64,000 bases of DNA. Source: CAUZJF01 sp965248605 (lineage in GTDB: Bacteria; Chloroflexota; Dehalococcoidia; Lucifugimonadales; CAUZJF01). Location: assembly GCA_965248605.1 (NCBI GenBank), contig CBDFJV010000007.1, positions 744,001 through 808,000 of the forward strand, read 5' to 3'. The translations under genes and the position numbers were made by a program. This document shows positions 1 through 7,998 of the stretch, one piece after another; within the stretch, counting starts at the first letter, position 1; the number at the start of each line of letters is the position of its first letter. The notes below the pieces were generated by a model. It saw only the letters and a list, made by a program, of their open reading frames with translations, was not told the origin of the DNA and ran no database searches.

Positions 1-148
1 CAGCTTCAGAACCGTGGCGGCCCTTGCCGTTGCCGACGGCCACGGCCTCCGAAAGGGCATCAGCGGCGGATACGCGTCTGTACCTGACGGCCTTTCAGAA
101 CGACTTCGTGAGCGTTGTCGACCCGGCCAGAGGACGCGCGCTGCATCA

Positions 149-408
149 GAGCTGGGTATGGAGAACGCAGCCCTGAGCGGGTGACGCAGCGCAACGGATA
201 TCGGTCCCGAGCATGGGATACCCGTGTAGGGACCATGGAGTTGCAGATACCCAAGCTCAGAGAGGGAAGCTACTTTCCGAGCCTGCTGGAGCCACGGCGT
301 CGCAGCGAGCGAGCTCTGCTGGCGGTGATCCAGCAGGCCTATGTGGAAGGCGTATCGACAAGGCGGGTGGACGACCTGGTCAAAGCGCTGGGGTGCGAGG
401 GTATCTCA
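149..408 (+). pseudogene. IS256-family transposase internal fragment
   Basis: The translation matches the N-terminal third of the nearly complete IS256-type transposase at 12994-14100 almost residue for residue, from the GYGER motif through GCEGIS. The match stops abruptly at both ends. None of the three DDE catalytic residues is in this piece, so it is a dead scrap. Bases 1-148 carry nothing I recognise. The abrupt 3' break at about 408 is followed by unrelated sequence and then by a group II maturase remnant on the other strand. Confidence 0.9.
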
Positions 409-486
409 CCGCAGGCCAACCATTGAACGGAACGGTGTTGGGGCGTTATAGCGGGGACACTACTTAATGTTTCGCAATTTTGGTAC

Positions 487-867
487 TTAGGCGACCTGTA
501 CGCTCTGCTTCAGTGGACGTCCAGCATGGATGTCCGCGTGGCAGGACGCACAGGCGACGAGCGTCTTACGACGCCGTGCCGCCATCACCTCCATCCAGGC
601 GGGCCTCGCAGCCCGCCCTCTCTTTCGCAGGTCTTTCATTGCCCGAGTGTGATGCACCTGTACTTTCACCGTTGAGCCACAAAGCTCGCAGGTGTTGGCA
701 CGTACGCGCTGTTCGAGCTCCGTCCGACCGTTGATAAACGAGGGTGTTTGGTCGGTTAGGGTTGCCGTGTTGTCTCGTGCCAGGGATACGCTGCCCCAGT
801 ACGCCACCTTGGTTCTTCGCCTGGTTGCTCCACCTTCACCAGCAGAACCTTTCGAGGCCCGCGCCAA
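487..867 (-). pseudogene. Group II intron maturase, C-terminal HNH endonuclease remnant
   Basis: The last ~75 residues have the layout of the En (HNH) domain at the end of group II intron reverse transcriptase/maturases: CELCGS, a VHH dipeptide, a basic MAARRRKTLV stretch, and CASCH followed by DIHAG. Upstream, about 25 residues (KVAYWGSVSLARD) resemble the linker after the maturase domain. The reverse transcriptase and most of domain X are missing, and no domain V hairpin follows the stop at 487. It is therefore a broken intron-encoded protein. The family normally cuts the second target strand during retrohoming. It is a possible relic of the maturase that once served the ORF-less intron at 5565-6233, but nothing in the sequence proves that link. 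Confidence 0.8.
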
Positions 868-971
868 ACGAACGAAAAGGACAGAGAGCCACCGTGGCCC
901 CGCTGGCAGATGAACAAGACCCCGCCAACGACCTGTTATGAGCTGCGGCTCTGGAGTACCTCACTGAGAGC

Positions 972-1199
972 TTGCCCACACACGAGCAGACGCTCCGGCT
1001 ACGCGAGTGCATTACCGCTAGAATCGGCTTTACCGAGTTTCCTGAACTACCGGAGGACGTGAACCGCGTCTCGGTCGAAGGCATCTTCGAGCTCGGTCTT
1101 GAGGGCCGGCTCTTCTCACATGGGACTGTGATACGATCCTCACTGTTGATGGCAGGTGAGCCACTTCGGAGCGTCCAGTGGGAGGCGAGACTGAGATGA
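972..1199 (+). CDS. Small protein upstream of an ABC exporter, unrecognised
   Basis: This open frame of about 75 residues starts at a TTG or possibly a little upstream. Its stop codon overlaps the ATG of the ABC ATPase at 1196 as ATGA. The same overlap links the ATPase to the permease, so the three frames look translationally coupled, which is the main reason to believe this ORF. The protein is soluble and acidic in its middle (FTEFPELPEDVNR). I see no known domain. It may be the 3' end of a longer gene cut by the rearrangement to its left, because the frame is closed by a stop near 940. Confidence 0.4.
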   Translation: MPTHEQTLRLRECITARIGFTEFPELPEDVNRVSVEGIFELGLEGRLFSHGTVIRSSLLMAGEPLRSVQWEARLR

Positions 1200-1894
1200 C
1201 CAGTGCAGCGACGATGGAGCCAGCCCTTGCGGGGCGTGGACTGACGCAGAGCTTTGGCGACCGGAGTGTTCTCGATAGGGTCGACCTGGAGCTCCGCCGT
1301 GGAGAGGTCCTGGCCGTGGTGGGAGTGAGCGGCTCGGGGAAGTCGACGCTGCTCTACGCCCTGGCCGGCCTCCGGCAGCCGGACGGAGGCACGGTCGCGT
1401 GGGGTGACCACGCCGACATCTGGAGCCTCCGAGAGCCGCATATCACCCTCGTACGTCGGTCAACTTGTGGCTTCGTCTTCCAGTTCCCTGCCTTCCTCGA
1501 CGACCTCACCGTCGCCGCGAACGTCGCCGTCCCGCTCGTCGTGTCAGGGACCAAGCCACGGGAAGCGCAGAAGCGGGCCTGTGAGCTGCTAGAGCGGTTC
1601 GGGCTTGGCCCACTAACTGAGGAGTACCCATCTACGCTCTCCGGGGGAGAGCTTCAGCGCGCGTCCATAGCCCGTGCGCTGACGATGGATCCGAGCATCG
1701 TCTTCTGCGACGAGCCGACCGGCGCGCTGGACGAGAAGAACTCCGATATGGTGGTGGCAGAGCTGCGACGAGTAGCCACGGAGTTCGGCGTCGGCGTGTT
1801 GATCGTTACGCACGATCCCTCGGTGTGGGTGAAGTGCGACCGTGTACTCCGGTTGGACGAAGGAAGACTGGTAGAGGACCGTGCAGCGGCATGA
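1196..1894 (+). CDS. ABC transporter ATPase, MacB/LolD type
   Basis: This is the ATP-hydrolysing subunit that powers the adjacent FtsX-type permease at the cytoplasmic membrane. It shows Walker A GVSGSGKST, signature LSGGELQRASIARAL, Walker B SIVFCDEPTGALDE and the H-loop THD, in the order and length (about 232 residues) usual for the MacB/LolD/FtsE group. I chose the ATG at 1196 over a GTG at 1178 because GGAGG lies 10 bases upstream and the ATG overlaps the preceding stop. Its own stop overlaps the permease ATG at 1891 (ATGA). Substrate unknown. Families with this gene pair export peptides, lipoproteins or drugs, or sense antimicrobial peptides. Confidence 0.9.
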   Translation: MTSAATMEPALAGRGLTQSFGDRSVLDRVDLELRRGEVLAVVGVSGSGKSTLLYALAGLRQPDGGTVAWGDHADIWSLREPHITLVRRSTCGFVFQFPAFLDDLTVAANVAVPLVVSGTKPREAQKRACELLERFGLGPLTEEYPSTLSGGELQRASIARALTMDPSIVFCDEPTGALDEKNSDMVVAELRRVATEFGVGVLIVTHDPSVWVKCDRVLRLDEGRLVEDRAAA

Positions 1895-4143
1895 GGCTCT
1901 TCTTCCGATTCGTCTGGCCCCGCTCCTGGCGCTCGCTCTCTGTCTGGATTCCACTGATTGCGGTCGGCGTCATCTCATGCGTCGGCCTCTCGCTGGCGAT
2001 GGGGTTCCGCTCCGGCGTGCTTGCCCAGCACGATACAGCCACGCTGCGCGACGGAGGTAGCGGCTTTTCTCCAAGGACCCGTGCGGCCGGTGAGCCACCC
2101 CTGCGGTCATCCCGACCGGCTACCACTGGCTACGGGCCCCTGGTGGTTACGGTCTTCTGGGGAGAGGAGGGGCAGCAGCTCGACCTTCCGGGCATCCCTG
2201 ATGTCGAGGCGAGCGGTACCGTCCTGGCCTCCCCCGCCGTACTCGCTCAGCGCGAGGATGACTGGACGGGCGAGATAGGCGGGTGGCTGGGCGAGCGACC
2301 GGCGCGCGCTCTCCCCAGGGAGGCGCTGGCGCACCCGCGTGAGCTGGTGATTGTAGAGTTCACCGATACGGTACCGCCGGATATTGCGTCGAAGTCGCGC
2401 TTCCAGCCGATTCGCGTCGGCCAAAGCTACGCGCCTGAAACCGCCTTCGTGATTCTGGGGCTGCTCGTCCTCATGCTGCCTTCCATAGCCCTGGCGAGAG
2501 CCGCTGCCGCCGTGCACCTCAACTCCAGATCGCAGCGGTACGGTCTGTTGAGGGTCCTCGGCGCGCCTCCGCGTCAGCTGGCCGCGGTCATCGCGTCCGA
2601 CATGGCCGTTCCCGTGCTGGTGGGCGCGCTGGTCGGCTCGGCCGCCTACGCGCTCGTCATGTCGTCGCTGGACTCGTTCACGCTTGCGGGGAACTCGTAC
2701 TGGGCGAGCGATCTTGTCCTTCCCGTCACGCTGGCTCTTGCCCTGCCCCTGGTCGTCGTCCTGGTCGGGCTGGTGAGCGTCGTCCGAATGGTCCTCCGCG
2801 CCGGCCGAGATCCCGTCGGAACGCTGCGAAGGGAACGCAAGCCTCCGTCGTACCTCACGTACCTCTTCGCGGCCGGCATCGTGGCCGGCCCGGCCGCCGT
2901 GTTCGTGGCCCCCGATGCCGACCCCGCCCTGGCGCCGTGGCTGCTTACCGCCGGATTGCTCGTGAGCGTTGTCGGGCTAGAGGGCATGTCGCGGATCGCG
3001 GTCGCCGTGTTGGGGAAGCTGCTCGTGGGCCATACGCGGGCGCAGGTGGCGGGATCGAGGATGTCACGGTCAGGAGCAGAAGCCCTCCTGGGCGTGTCCG
3101 CCACATCGGTGGCGGTTCTTCTGATCGTGTTCGTCGTGTACGCGAACATCGACAACCGTCTGCCCCCAACCGGGAACTTCGACCTACTCGCCCGACTTCC
3201 GAGCCTCGAAGCCTCCGGACCGATCGTCCGCGCGATGGAAGATGTCGATGGCGTCACGCGGGTCGTGGCGATAGGACGGATCAATGTCGGCTCATTTGAA
3301 AGCGTTGGACAGGTGTGGACGATGACCTGCAACGACGCGCGCGGTTCGGTGAAGCTCGATGCGCCATGCGCCGCGGGGAACGTCTACCTCGGGCATGGCG
3401 TCCCACACACGGATACTGTGACATTGGTACCTGACGACAATCTAGGCCCACCCGGGTCCGTAAGTAATTCTTCCGGCACGGACGAATCGGTCCCTGGCAC
3501 CTACCCCGTGGGGGGACGGGTCACCGCGTCATGGTTTTACCGGGAGAGAGATGATGTCGTGCTGATGATCGAGGAGCATCCCACCCCGAACCACACGCTC
3601 CTTCTCGTCACCACCGACGGCAAACCGGGCTCCCTGCGCCGGGTCTTGGAACGTCTTCGGAGCCGGCCCGAAGAGTCGTATCCCTCCACAAGGGCGTCGC
3701 TGGAAGCGGGATTCATCCTCGTGGGGGATACCGGCGACGACCAGCTGGTCCTGTTTCCCTATCTGTTCGTGATGGCCACCACGGCTGCTGCGATGGCGGC
3801 CGTCGCGCTGCTCTACGCCGTCTTACTGCTCTTCCGCCAGCGCCAGGTGGAGTTCAGGATGCTGCGCGCTCAGGGCGCGACCCGGATGCTGCTAGCCATA
3901 GACCTTAGCGTGCTGTTCGCCGCTCCGCTGACGCTCGCCTTCGGGCTCGCCGTCGCCTCTGGCGCAGCCCTCGCCACATCCTACAACACAGCGTTCGGAG
4001 TCCCCGCGCCCCAGGTAGACCCCCAAGCGATTTCGGTCTTGGCCGTCGTGTTGGCCATAGGTGTGGCGGCAACCGCCCTGGTAGCAGCAAGGGCGATCCG
4101 AATACCACCACTGGTCGCGGACCCAGATGCGGCGACGGGCTGA
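1891..4143 (+). CDS. FtsX-like ABC permease with two permease domains
   Basis: This protein of about 750 residues is the membrane partner of the ATPase just upstream, with which it shares an ATGA overlap. The N-terminus has a membrane segment after a basic start. A second cluster of hydrophobic segments (about residues 195-310) contains the FtsX-type stretch around LNSRSQRYGLLRVLGAP. Further segments lie at about 320-430 and at the C-terminus around YAVLLLFRQRQVEFRMLRAQGAT, which repeats the same FtsX signature. Between them are large extracytoplasmic regions. Two FtsX signatures in one chain match the BceB/LolC-like 'double' permeases. A longer start at GTG 1825 would overlap the ATPase by 70 bases and lacks a ribosome site. 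Confidence 0.85.
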   Translation: MRLFFRFVWPRSWRSLSVWIPLIAVGVISCVGLSLAMGFRSGVLAQHDTATLRDGGSGFSPRTRAAGEPPLRSSRPATTGYGPLVVTVFWGEEGQQLDLPGIPDVEASGTVLASPAVLAQREDDWTGEIGGWLGERPARALPREALAHPRELVIVEFTDTVPPDIASKSRFQPIRVGQSYAPETAFVILGLLVLMLPSIALARAAAAVHLNSRSQRYGLLRVLGAPPRQLAAVIASDMAVPVLVGALVGSAAYALVMSSLDSFTLAGNSYWASDLVLPVTLALALPLVVVLVGLVSVVRMVLRAGRDPVGTLRRERKPPSYLTYLFAAGIVAGPAAVFVAPDADPALAPWLLTAGLLVSVVGLEGMSRIAVAVLGKLLVGHTRAQVAGSRMSRSGAEALLGVSATSVAVLLIVFVVYANIDNRLPPTGNFDLLARLPSLEASGPIVRAMEDVDGVTRVVAIGRINVGSFESVGQVWTMTCNDARGSVKLDAPCAAGNVYLGHGVPHTDTVTLVPDDNLGPPGSVSNSSGTDESVPGTYPVGGRVTASWFYRERDDVVLMIEEHPTPNHTLLLVTTDGKPGSLRRVLERLRSRPEESYPSTRASLEAGFILVGDTGDDQLVLFPYLFVMATTAAAMAAVALLYAVLLLFRQRQVEFRMLRAQGATRMLLAIDLSVLFAAPLTLAFGLAVASGAALATSYNTAFGVPAPQVDPQAISVLAVVLAIGVAATALVAARAIRIPPLVADPDAATG

Positions 4144-4441
4144 CATTTCACGTGACAGTCTGTCGAGGATGGCTCTCGACTCTCATTGGAAGACCCAGGA
4201 AAGCAAAAATCCCCACACACATGGCTAGGCATGGACACTCCACCCACCTAGGTGATGACTGCGCCTGCGGTTTGGTAGTCAATGGGCGGGCCTCGTATGC
4301 TTGGCCAGCAGCCGCCCAACCACCTCCTCCTCCCGAAGACGCGAATACTCCTTAGATATCGATAGTAGAAGTGCTCGTCTCTGAGCGCCCGAGGACTGAG
4401 CCCGCAAAATGCAAAAAGGCGCCCATACATGCAGCCACGGC

Positions 4442-4478
4442 AGAGCAGGTGGCCGTCTAGCTGACGGCCACCTGCTCT
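4442..4478 (-). terminator. Rho-independent terminator after cassette copy 1
   Basis: A perfect 16-bp inverted repeat (arms 4442-4457 and 4463-4478, loop TAGCT) lies 40 bases past the end of the acidic-protein gene. On the minus strand it is followed by a short T run (GCCTTTTTGC). The same hairpin sequence follows the second cassette at 31921-31949, so it was duplicated with it. The stretch 4144-4441 between this hairpin and the ABC permease holds no gene that I can see. Confidence 0.75.
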
Positions 4479-4517
4479 GTCACTCCCAACCCAGCCTCGG
4501 AGCGCAAGGCCCGGTAC

Positions 4518-5150
4518 CTAGAACAGCCTCGACTGCTGTCGGGCTGCCTCTGCATCGGCAGTCGAGTCCTGCGCAGATTCCTGTTCACGGCGGCGCCGAT
4601 CGCTGGTCGAGCGAGTGGGGCGCGCGTAAGCGGGATGCCTGGGCGTCTCCTCCCACCTGGCTCTCGCCCTTTCGATCACCGCCGAGACCTCCTCCGTCAG
4701 CCCGGGCAACTCGGTGTCATCGAACGACTCGATGTGCGGGTCCGACGAGGGCTGTTGTACGCCAATGGTGGCGCTGCCCTCTCTGATCGACACGACGACC
4801 TTCAGGTCCTCGGTCGCACCGGTCTCGCCTTCGCCGGCTTGGTCGTCGGCAGGGCCGCTTTCCCCTTCGCTGGCCGGGTCTTCTGGCGGGAGACTCTCGT
4901 CTCCACCGACCTCATTCTCGACAGGCCTACTCCCGTCTTCGCCGGCCTGGTCGTCGGCAGGGCCGCTCTCATCTCCGCTGTCTTGGTTCTCGGCGGCGTG
5001 CGAGCCCTGCGCCTCCTGGCCGGTACTGTCTTTGGCTTCTTGCTCTTCGGCGACCGCAACAGCCGGGTCTGCCGTAGTATCGCCGAAGAGATTCTCGTAA
5101 GCATTCTGGGCATCTTCGCGGTCTGCTTCCGTTCCCTTCTCATCAGGCAT
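4518..5150 (-). CDS. Acidic partner protein of the E1 gene, copy 1
   Basis: This 210-residue protein has three parts. Residues 1-115 are a low-complexity Asp/Glu/Gly/Ala/Pro region with repeated units such as ESGPADDQAGE. A compact conserved segment of about 60 residues follows (LKVVVSIREGSATIGVQ to WEETPRHPAY). The tail is basic and Gln/Ala-rich (TSDRRRREQ to RLF). The copy at 31356-31877 is collinear and nearly identical in the last two parts but lacks about 37 residues of the acidic linker. The gene lies 46 bases downstream of the E1-like gene with a good ribosome site (GGAGA), and a terminator follows. Function unknown. The invariant pairing with an E1-like protein suggests a substrate, adaptor or regulator of the conjugation reaction. 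Confidence 0.75.
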   Translation of the reverse strand: MPDEKGTEADREDAQNAYENLFGDTTADPAVAVAEEQEAKDSTGQEAQGSHAAENQDSGDESGPADDQAGEDGSRPVENEVGGDESLPPEDPASEGESGPADDQAGEGETGATEDLKVVVSIREGSATIGVQQPSSDPHIESFDDTELPGLTEEVSAVIERARARWEETPRHPAYARPTRSTSDRRRREQESAQDSTADAEAARQQSRLF

Positions 5151-5196
5151 GATCTCTCCTCTCTTTGCTTCATCTCAGTGTTCGGGCCTCAAGGCC

Positions 5197-6702
5197 CTAT
5201 TTTCCTTCCGCGTCGTCAAACTCGTCCTCCCCCTCCTCGGAGCTCGAGGTCACCACCCGCCCCACCGCCTCCGGGGTGGCGTACGTCGGTATGACCGTTC
5301 CTTGCTCCATGTCCAGGTAGAGGCCCATGAATGGGGAGGTGCCTGCCACCATGCGGCGCACGACCTGTAGCACCAGCGACGCCATCACCTGGTTGATGGT
5401 GGGGTCCTGGTCGGTGAGGTCGAGGGCCGCCGCGCAGTCGACGTCCGGAGGGGTGGTCGGAACCGTGGTCAGCAGGTCTGGGCGCTGTAGCGTGGGCGCG
5501 GGCAGCAGGTAGCAAGTCTCGTCGACGAATGCCGGCTCGTCCCAGGACGAATGGTCTGGCGCGTGTAGGGTAGGCCGCCGGCGAGTTACTCCGAGTTATC
5601 GGAGCACTTTTCCGTCGGCCCCCCTCCGAACCGGACATGCGGCTTTCACCGCATCCGGCTCTCCAGTGGTTAAGTCTGCTTTTTTGCTGATGACGTTCAG
5701 TACAGTTTCGGTGTCTTGCATTGTGCAATCCTCCCTGTCGTATTCCGTCGAAACCACCTGCCCTCCTTCGCCATGTGCCGGGCTTTCCCCGGCTCGGACT
5801 ACTACGAGGGCTCCGTTGCCATAGGGGTCTCCCCCCGTAGGCAATCCCGCGTTCCGTTGACATAGGATGTTCTAGCGCGACTTAGGTGCCCCGTTCGCCC
5901 CCTTGAATTGACCGCATTGGTCATCGTTCACTCATCGAAGGTGCACCGGTCTCGGCAACGGGCCAGTGCAATGAGTGACGCCGGGTTGCAAGCGTTCTAC
6001 CGGCGGGTGTCCTGATGCACCACATGGAGACTGGGGTTCAAGCAATTCAGCCTTCACCGTATCGCGCGGGTCTTGCGAAACCGGCCCTACAACGCTTTCG
6101 GGCCGTAGCCGCTTTACCGACATGCTGTTGTCCCCCTAGGCTTTCGCCTCCAGGTAGGTCGGTTGACCCATGGACTTTCCTCCGAGTTCATCCCAACTGA
6201 GTTGGGAATCCTATGCCGCGTGACGCGGCGCACTGCCGACGAGGACCTGCCCCCAGTTGGTGTCGTTGCCCGCCTCAATAAGCCACTGTTGTCGGCCGCC
6301 CGTCAGGCATCCCGCCATCGCCCTGCGAGCGGCGGCGTTGTAGGCGCAGCCGATGAGCAGGCAGTTGCCGTAGGTGGGAATGCCGGGCCATCGCTGTCCA
6401 TAGGAGCCGGACGGGTCCTCCCGGAAGGGGTAGACCGAGTAGCCGATGGGGCGCCGGTAGGCGCGGGCCAGCCTGTCGGCGAGGGCCTGGCTCTTGAACT
6501 TGCCCACATCCTCCGCGTGGAAGTTCTGGCGAAGCAGGTTGTGAGGCTCCACCCGGTCGTGGTCGACCAGGACTATGGTGGCCTCCCTTCCGGTGAATAG
6601 CCGGCAGAGGCCCTCTGCCACGAACCCGCCGGTCCCGCCGCAGCCGACCACGGTGATCCACGGCCTGTCAATCAGGAACTCGTTGTCCAGGTAGTAGGGC
6701 AT
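5197..6702 (-). CDS. ThiF/E1-like adenylyltransferase, copy 1, split by a group II intron
   Basis: The gene is in two exons, 6234-6702 and 5197-5564, separated by the intron at 5565-6233. The exons sum to 837 nt, exactly the length of the intact copy at 30476-31312, and join in one open frame through VGNAPDHSSWDE, so splicing would give a 278-residue protein. The N-terminal nucleotide-binding motif GCGGTGG and the DHDRVEPHNLLRQNF block are intact. However, the conserved Asp of the GCADN motif seen in copy 2 is Tyr here (GCAYN). In MoeB-type E1 enzymes that Asp is needed for adenylation. Unspliced, the product stops soon after residue 156. I see either an inactive pseudo-E1 or a decaying copy. 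Confidence 0.85.
5565..6233 (-). mobile_element. ORF-less group II intron, 669 nt
   Basis: On the minus strand the element begins GTGCG and ends in TAC, matching the group II rules GUGYG and AY. Domain V is at 5628-5661: 34 nt with the AGC triad (GAGCCGGATG), a GAAA tetraloop and closing TCCGGTTC. Domain VI occupies 5565-5627 and has an unpaired A seven bases from the 3' end (position 5571), a good branch point. The last six bases of the 5' exon (TCGGCA) are complemented by an internal stretch at 5952-5957, a candidate EBS1, and the next base also fits the first base of the 3' exon. No reverse transcriptase is encoded, so splicing would need a maturase supplied in trans. Confidence 0.9.
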
Positions 6703-6704
6703 GG

Positions 6705-6867
6705 TCACCTCCTTCTTGTAGTTCCGTCTGTGTTTCGTGGTGATTCCGCCTCTTCGACCAACAACCGGACTCCCGGGTTCGGGCCGCCGAACACCTGAGA
6801 CCATCGGACCGGGGCGAAGTGGCCGTAGACCCCCACCCGGAGACTTAGCCCCGGCCGAGGGGCGGAA
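6705..6867 (-). pseudogene. JAB/Mov34 protease, C-terminal scrap (cassette copy 1)
   Basis: The translation parallels the last ~50 residues of the intact JAB gene at 29745-30473, through the shared LRVGVYGHFAP and VFGGPNPGVRL segments, and ends at the same distance before the E1 start with the same GAAGGAGGTGACC ribosome site. The catalytic JAMM motif lies upstream of the break, so this scrap cannot be active. It marks the left limit of the cassette duplication: beyond about 6867 the sequence switches to a DUF1998 remnant. Confidence 0.8.
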
Positions 6868-7072
6868 ATGGCAGAGCTGAGGGGCTAGGCGGGCCACCTC
6901 GGCGAAGGCTGCGGGCTCGTTGACCAAGCGCTCCCAGAAGCCCGATGCCTCCTTCCGCAGCTTCCCAGAACAGCAGACGGCGATGTTCGCCCTGACCAAT
7001 GAGTTCCGCCTCAATCTCCTGATCTTCCACTTGGTAGACGAACTGAATGGCTCGCTTGAATCCTGGCAGAGT
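6868..7072 (-). pseudogene. DUF1998-domain protein, C-terminal remnant with frameshift
   Basis: About 65 codons resemble the end of the DUF1998 domain found in DEAD/DEAH helicase-associated proteins such as MrfA and DrmB. They read GFKRAIQFVYQVEDQEIEAEL, then a basic RRLLFWEAAEGG block (usual form LLFYEAAEGG), then ERLVNEPAAF and LAPQLCHF. A single extra G near 6945 throws the last part into another frame. The piece is cut at both ends, at about 7072 and at the junction with the JAB scrap. It lies just downstream of the SWIM and SNF2 genes on the same strand, so it may have been the next gene of that cluster. Confidence 0.65.
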
Positions 7073-7097
7073 CCCTATCCATCAGGACCAACGGCCC

Positions 7098-7997
7098 TCA
7101 ATCGCTCTGAGTCCGCCATTCACCCAGAAACACCTCCAATCCGGCAGGCGATGCCCTGCGATAGATCTCCTCCAACGCAGGGAGGAAGCTCTCCTTACCT
7201 CGCCAGAATGGGAAGCTGCCCAACCGTTTCGGTACCGCCGCAGAAACCGTTGGGATGCGCGCTGCTCCGTGGACATCCTCCTCTCGCTCAGCGTTTTGCT
7301 GTCCCCAGAACGCGGCGTGATCAACAGGAAGCGGCTCAGGTGGTAATCGGTCTGCCCCCTGCTCAGCGGAGGCCCCAATGGTCGCTTCATCGGCTCCAAT
7401 GCTGCTCTCTGCCGCCACTTCGCCGACAAGCTCCTCTCGCTCCGCTCCCCTCAGCTTGAAGATAAGGAACGGGTCACGGTCGAACTCCTCGCCCAGGAGG
7501 AGGTAAACCGCCGCTACGTGCTTGCAAGGATTCGACCAGTCGGGGCAGGAGCAGTCGGTCTCAAGGTCATCACTCCTGTCAGGGAAGAGCGAAAGCCCTA
7601 CGTCCCTGAAGGCGTCCTCGATATTCTCGGGCATCTGGCCCGCCAGCAGCTTTGCGGCGAAGACCGGCCGCTCGAAAAGCGCAGTGGTCAGCTTCTTCCA
7701 GTCCGAACCGCCAAGCGTCTCGACTCTGATCTCGACACGGTAGGGCCGGGCGCGGGAGCCTTGCACTCTGGCTGTCACAGCACCCTCTTCGACATCGATC
7801 GACAGCACCTGGCCCCGGCGAGCATAGGACCTGCCGCGAGTGAGCCTCGCTCCTATGTCGAATCCCTCAAGGACCTCTATCCAGCGGCTAGCCCACCAAC
7901 TCTGTCCGAATCCACCTCGTCTGGACTGGGCCTTGATGCCGCCTTTCGCCTTACGAGGCCGGGAAGGCTCGAAGTATCCATCGTAACGACGTGCCAT
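7098..7997 (-). CDS. SWIM zinc-finger protein
   Basis: This 299-residue protein carries a SWIM zinc finger in its middle (CSCPDWSNPCKHVAAVYLLL, the CxCxnCxH pattern, at about residues 150-170). The SWIM motif binds DNA or protein. The N-terminal half has basic and aromatic patches (RRGGFGQSWWASRWIEVLE) typical of the SWIM proteins encoded next to SNF2 helicases. Only one base separates its start from the stop of the SNF2 gene, so the two are co-expressed and probably form a complex. The last third is acidic and poorly conserved. The exact role of this pair is not established. Confidence 0.85.
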   Translation of the reverse strand: MARRYDGYFEPSRPRKAKGGIKAQSRRGGFGQSWWASRWIEVLEGFDIGARLTRGRSYARRGQVLSIDVEEGAVTARVQGSRARPYRVEIRVETLGGSDWKKLTTALFERPVFAAKLLAGQMPENIEDAFRDVGLSLFPDRSDDLETDCSCPDWSNPCKHVAAVYLLLGEEFDRDPFLIFKLRGAEREELVGEVAAESSIGADEATIGASAEQGADRLPPEPLPVDHAAFWGQQNAEREEDVHGAARIPTVSAAVPKRLGSFPFWRGKESFLPALEEIYRRASPAGLEVFLGEWRTQSD

Positions 7998-7998
7998 C

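Noticed and set aside
836..1441. A 201-codon minus-strand frame opposite the ABC ATPase
   Set aside because: It runs against a clear ATPase gene and has the composition of a shadow.
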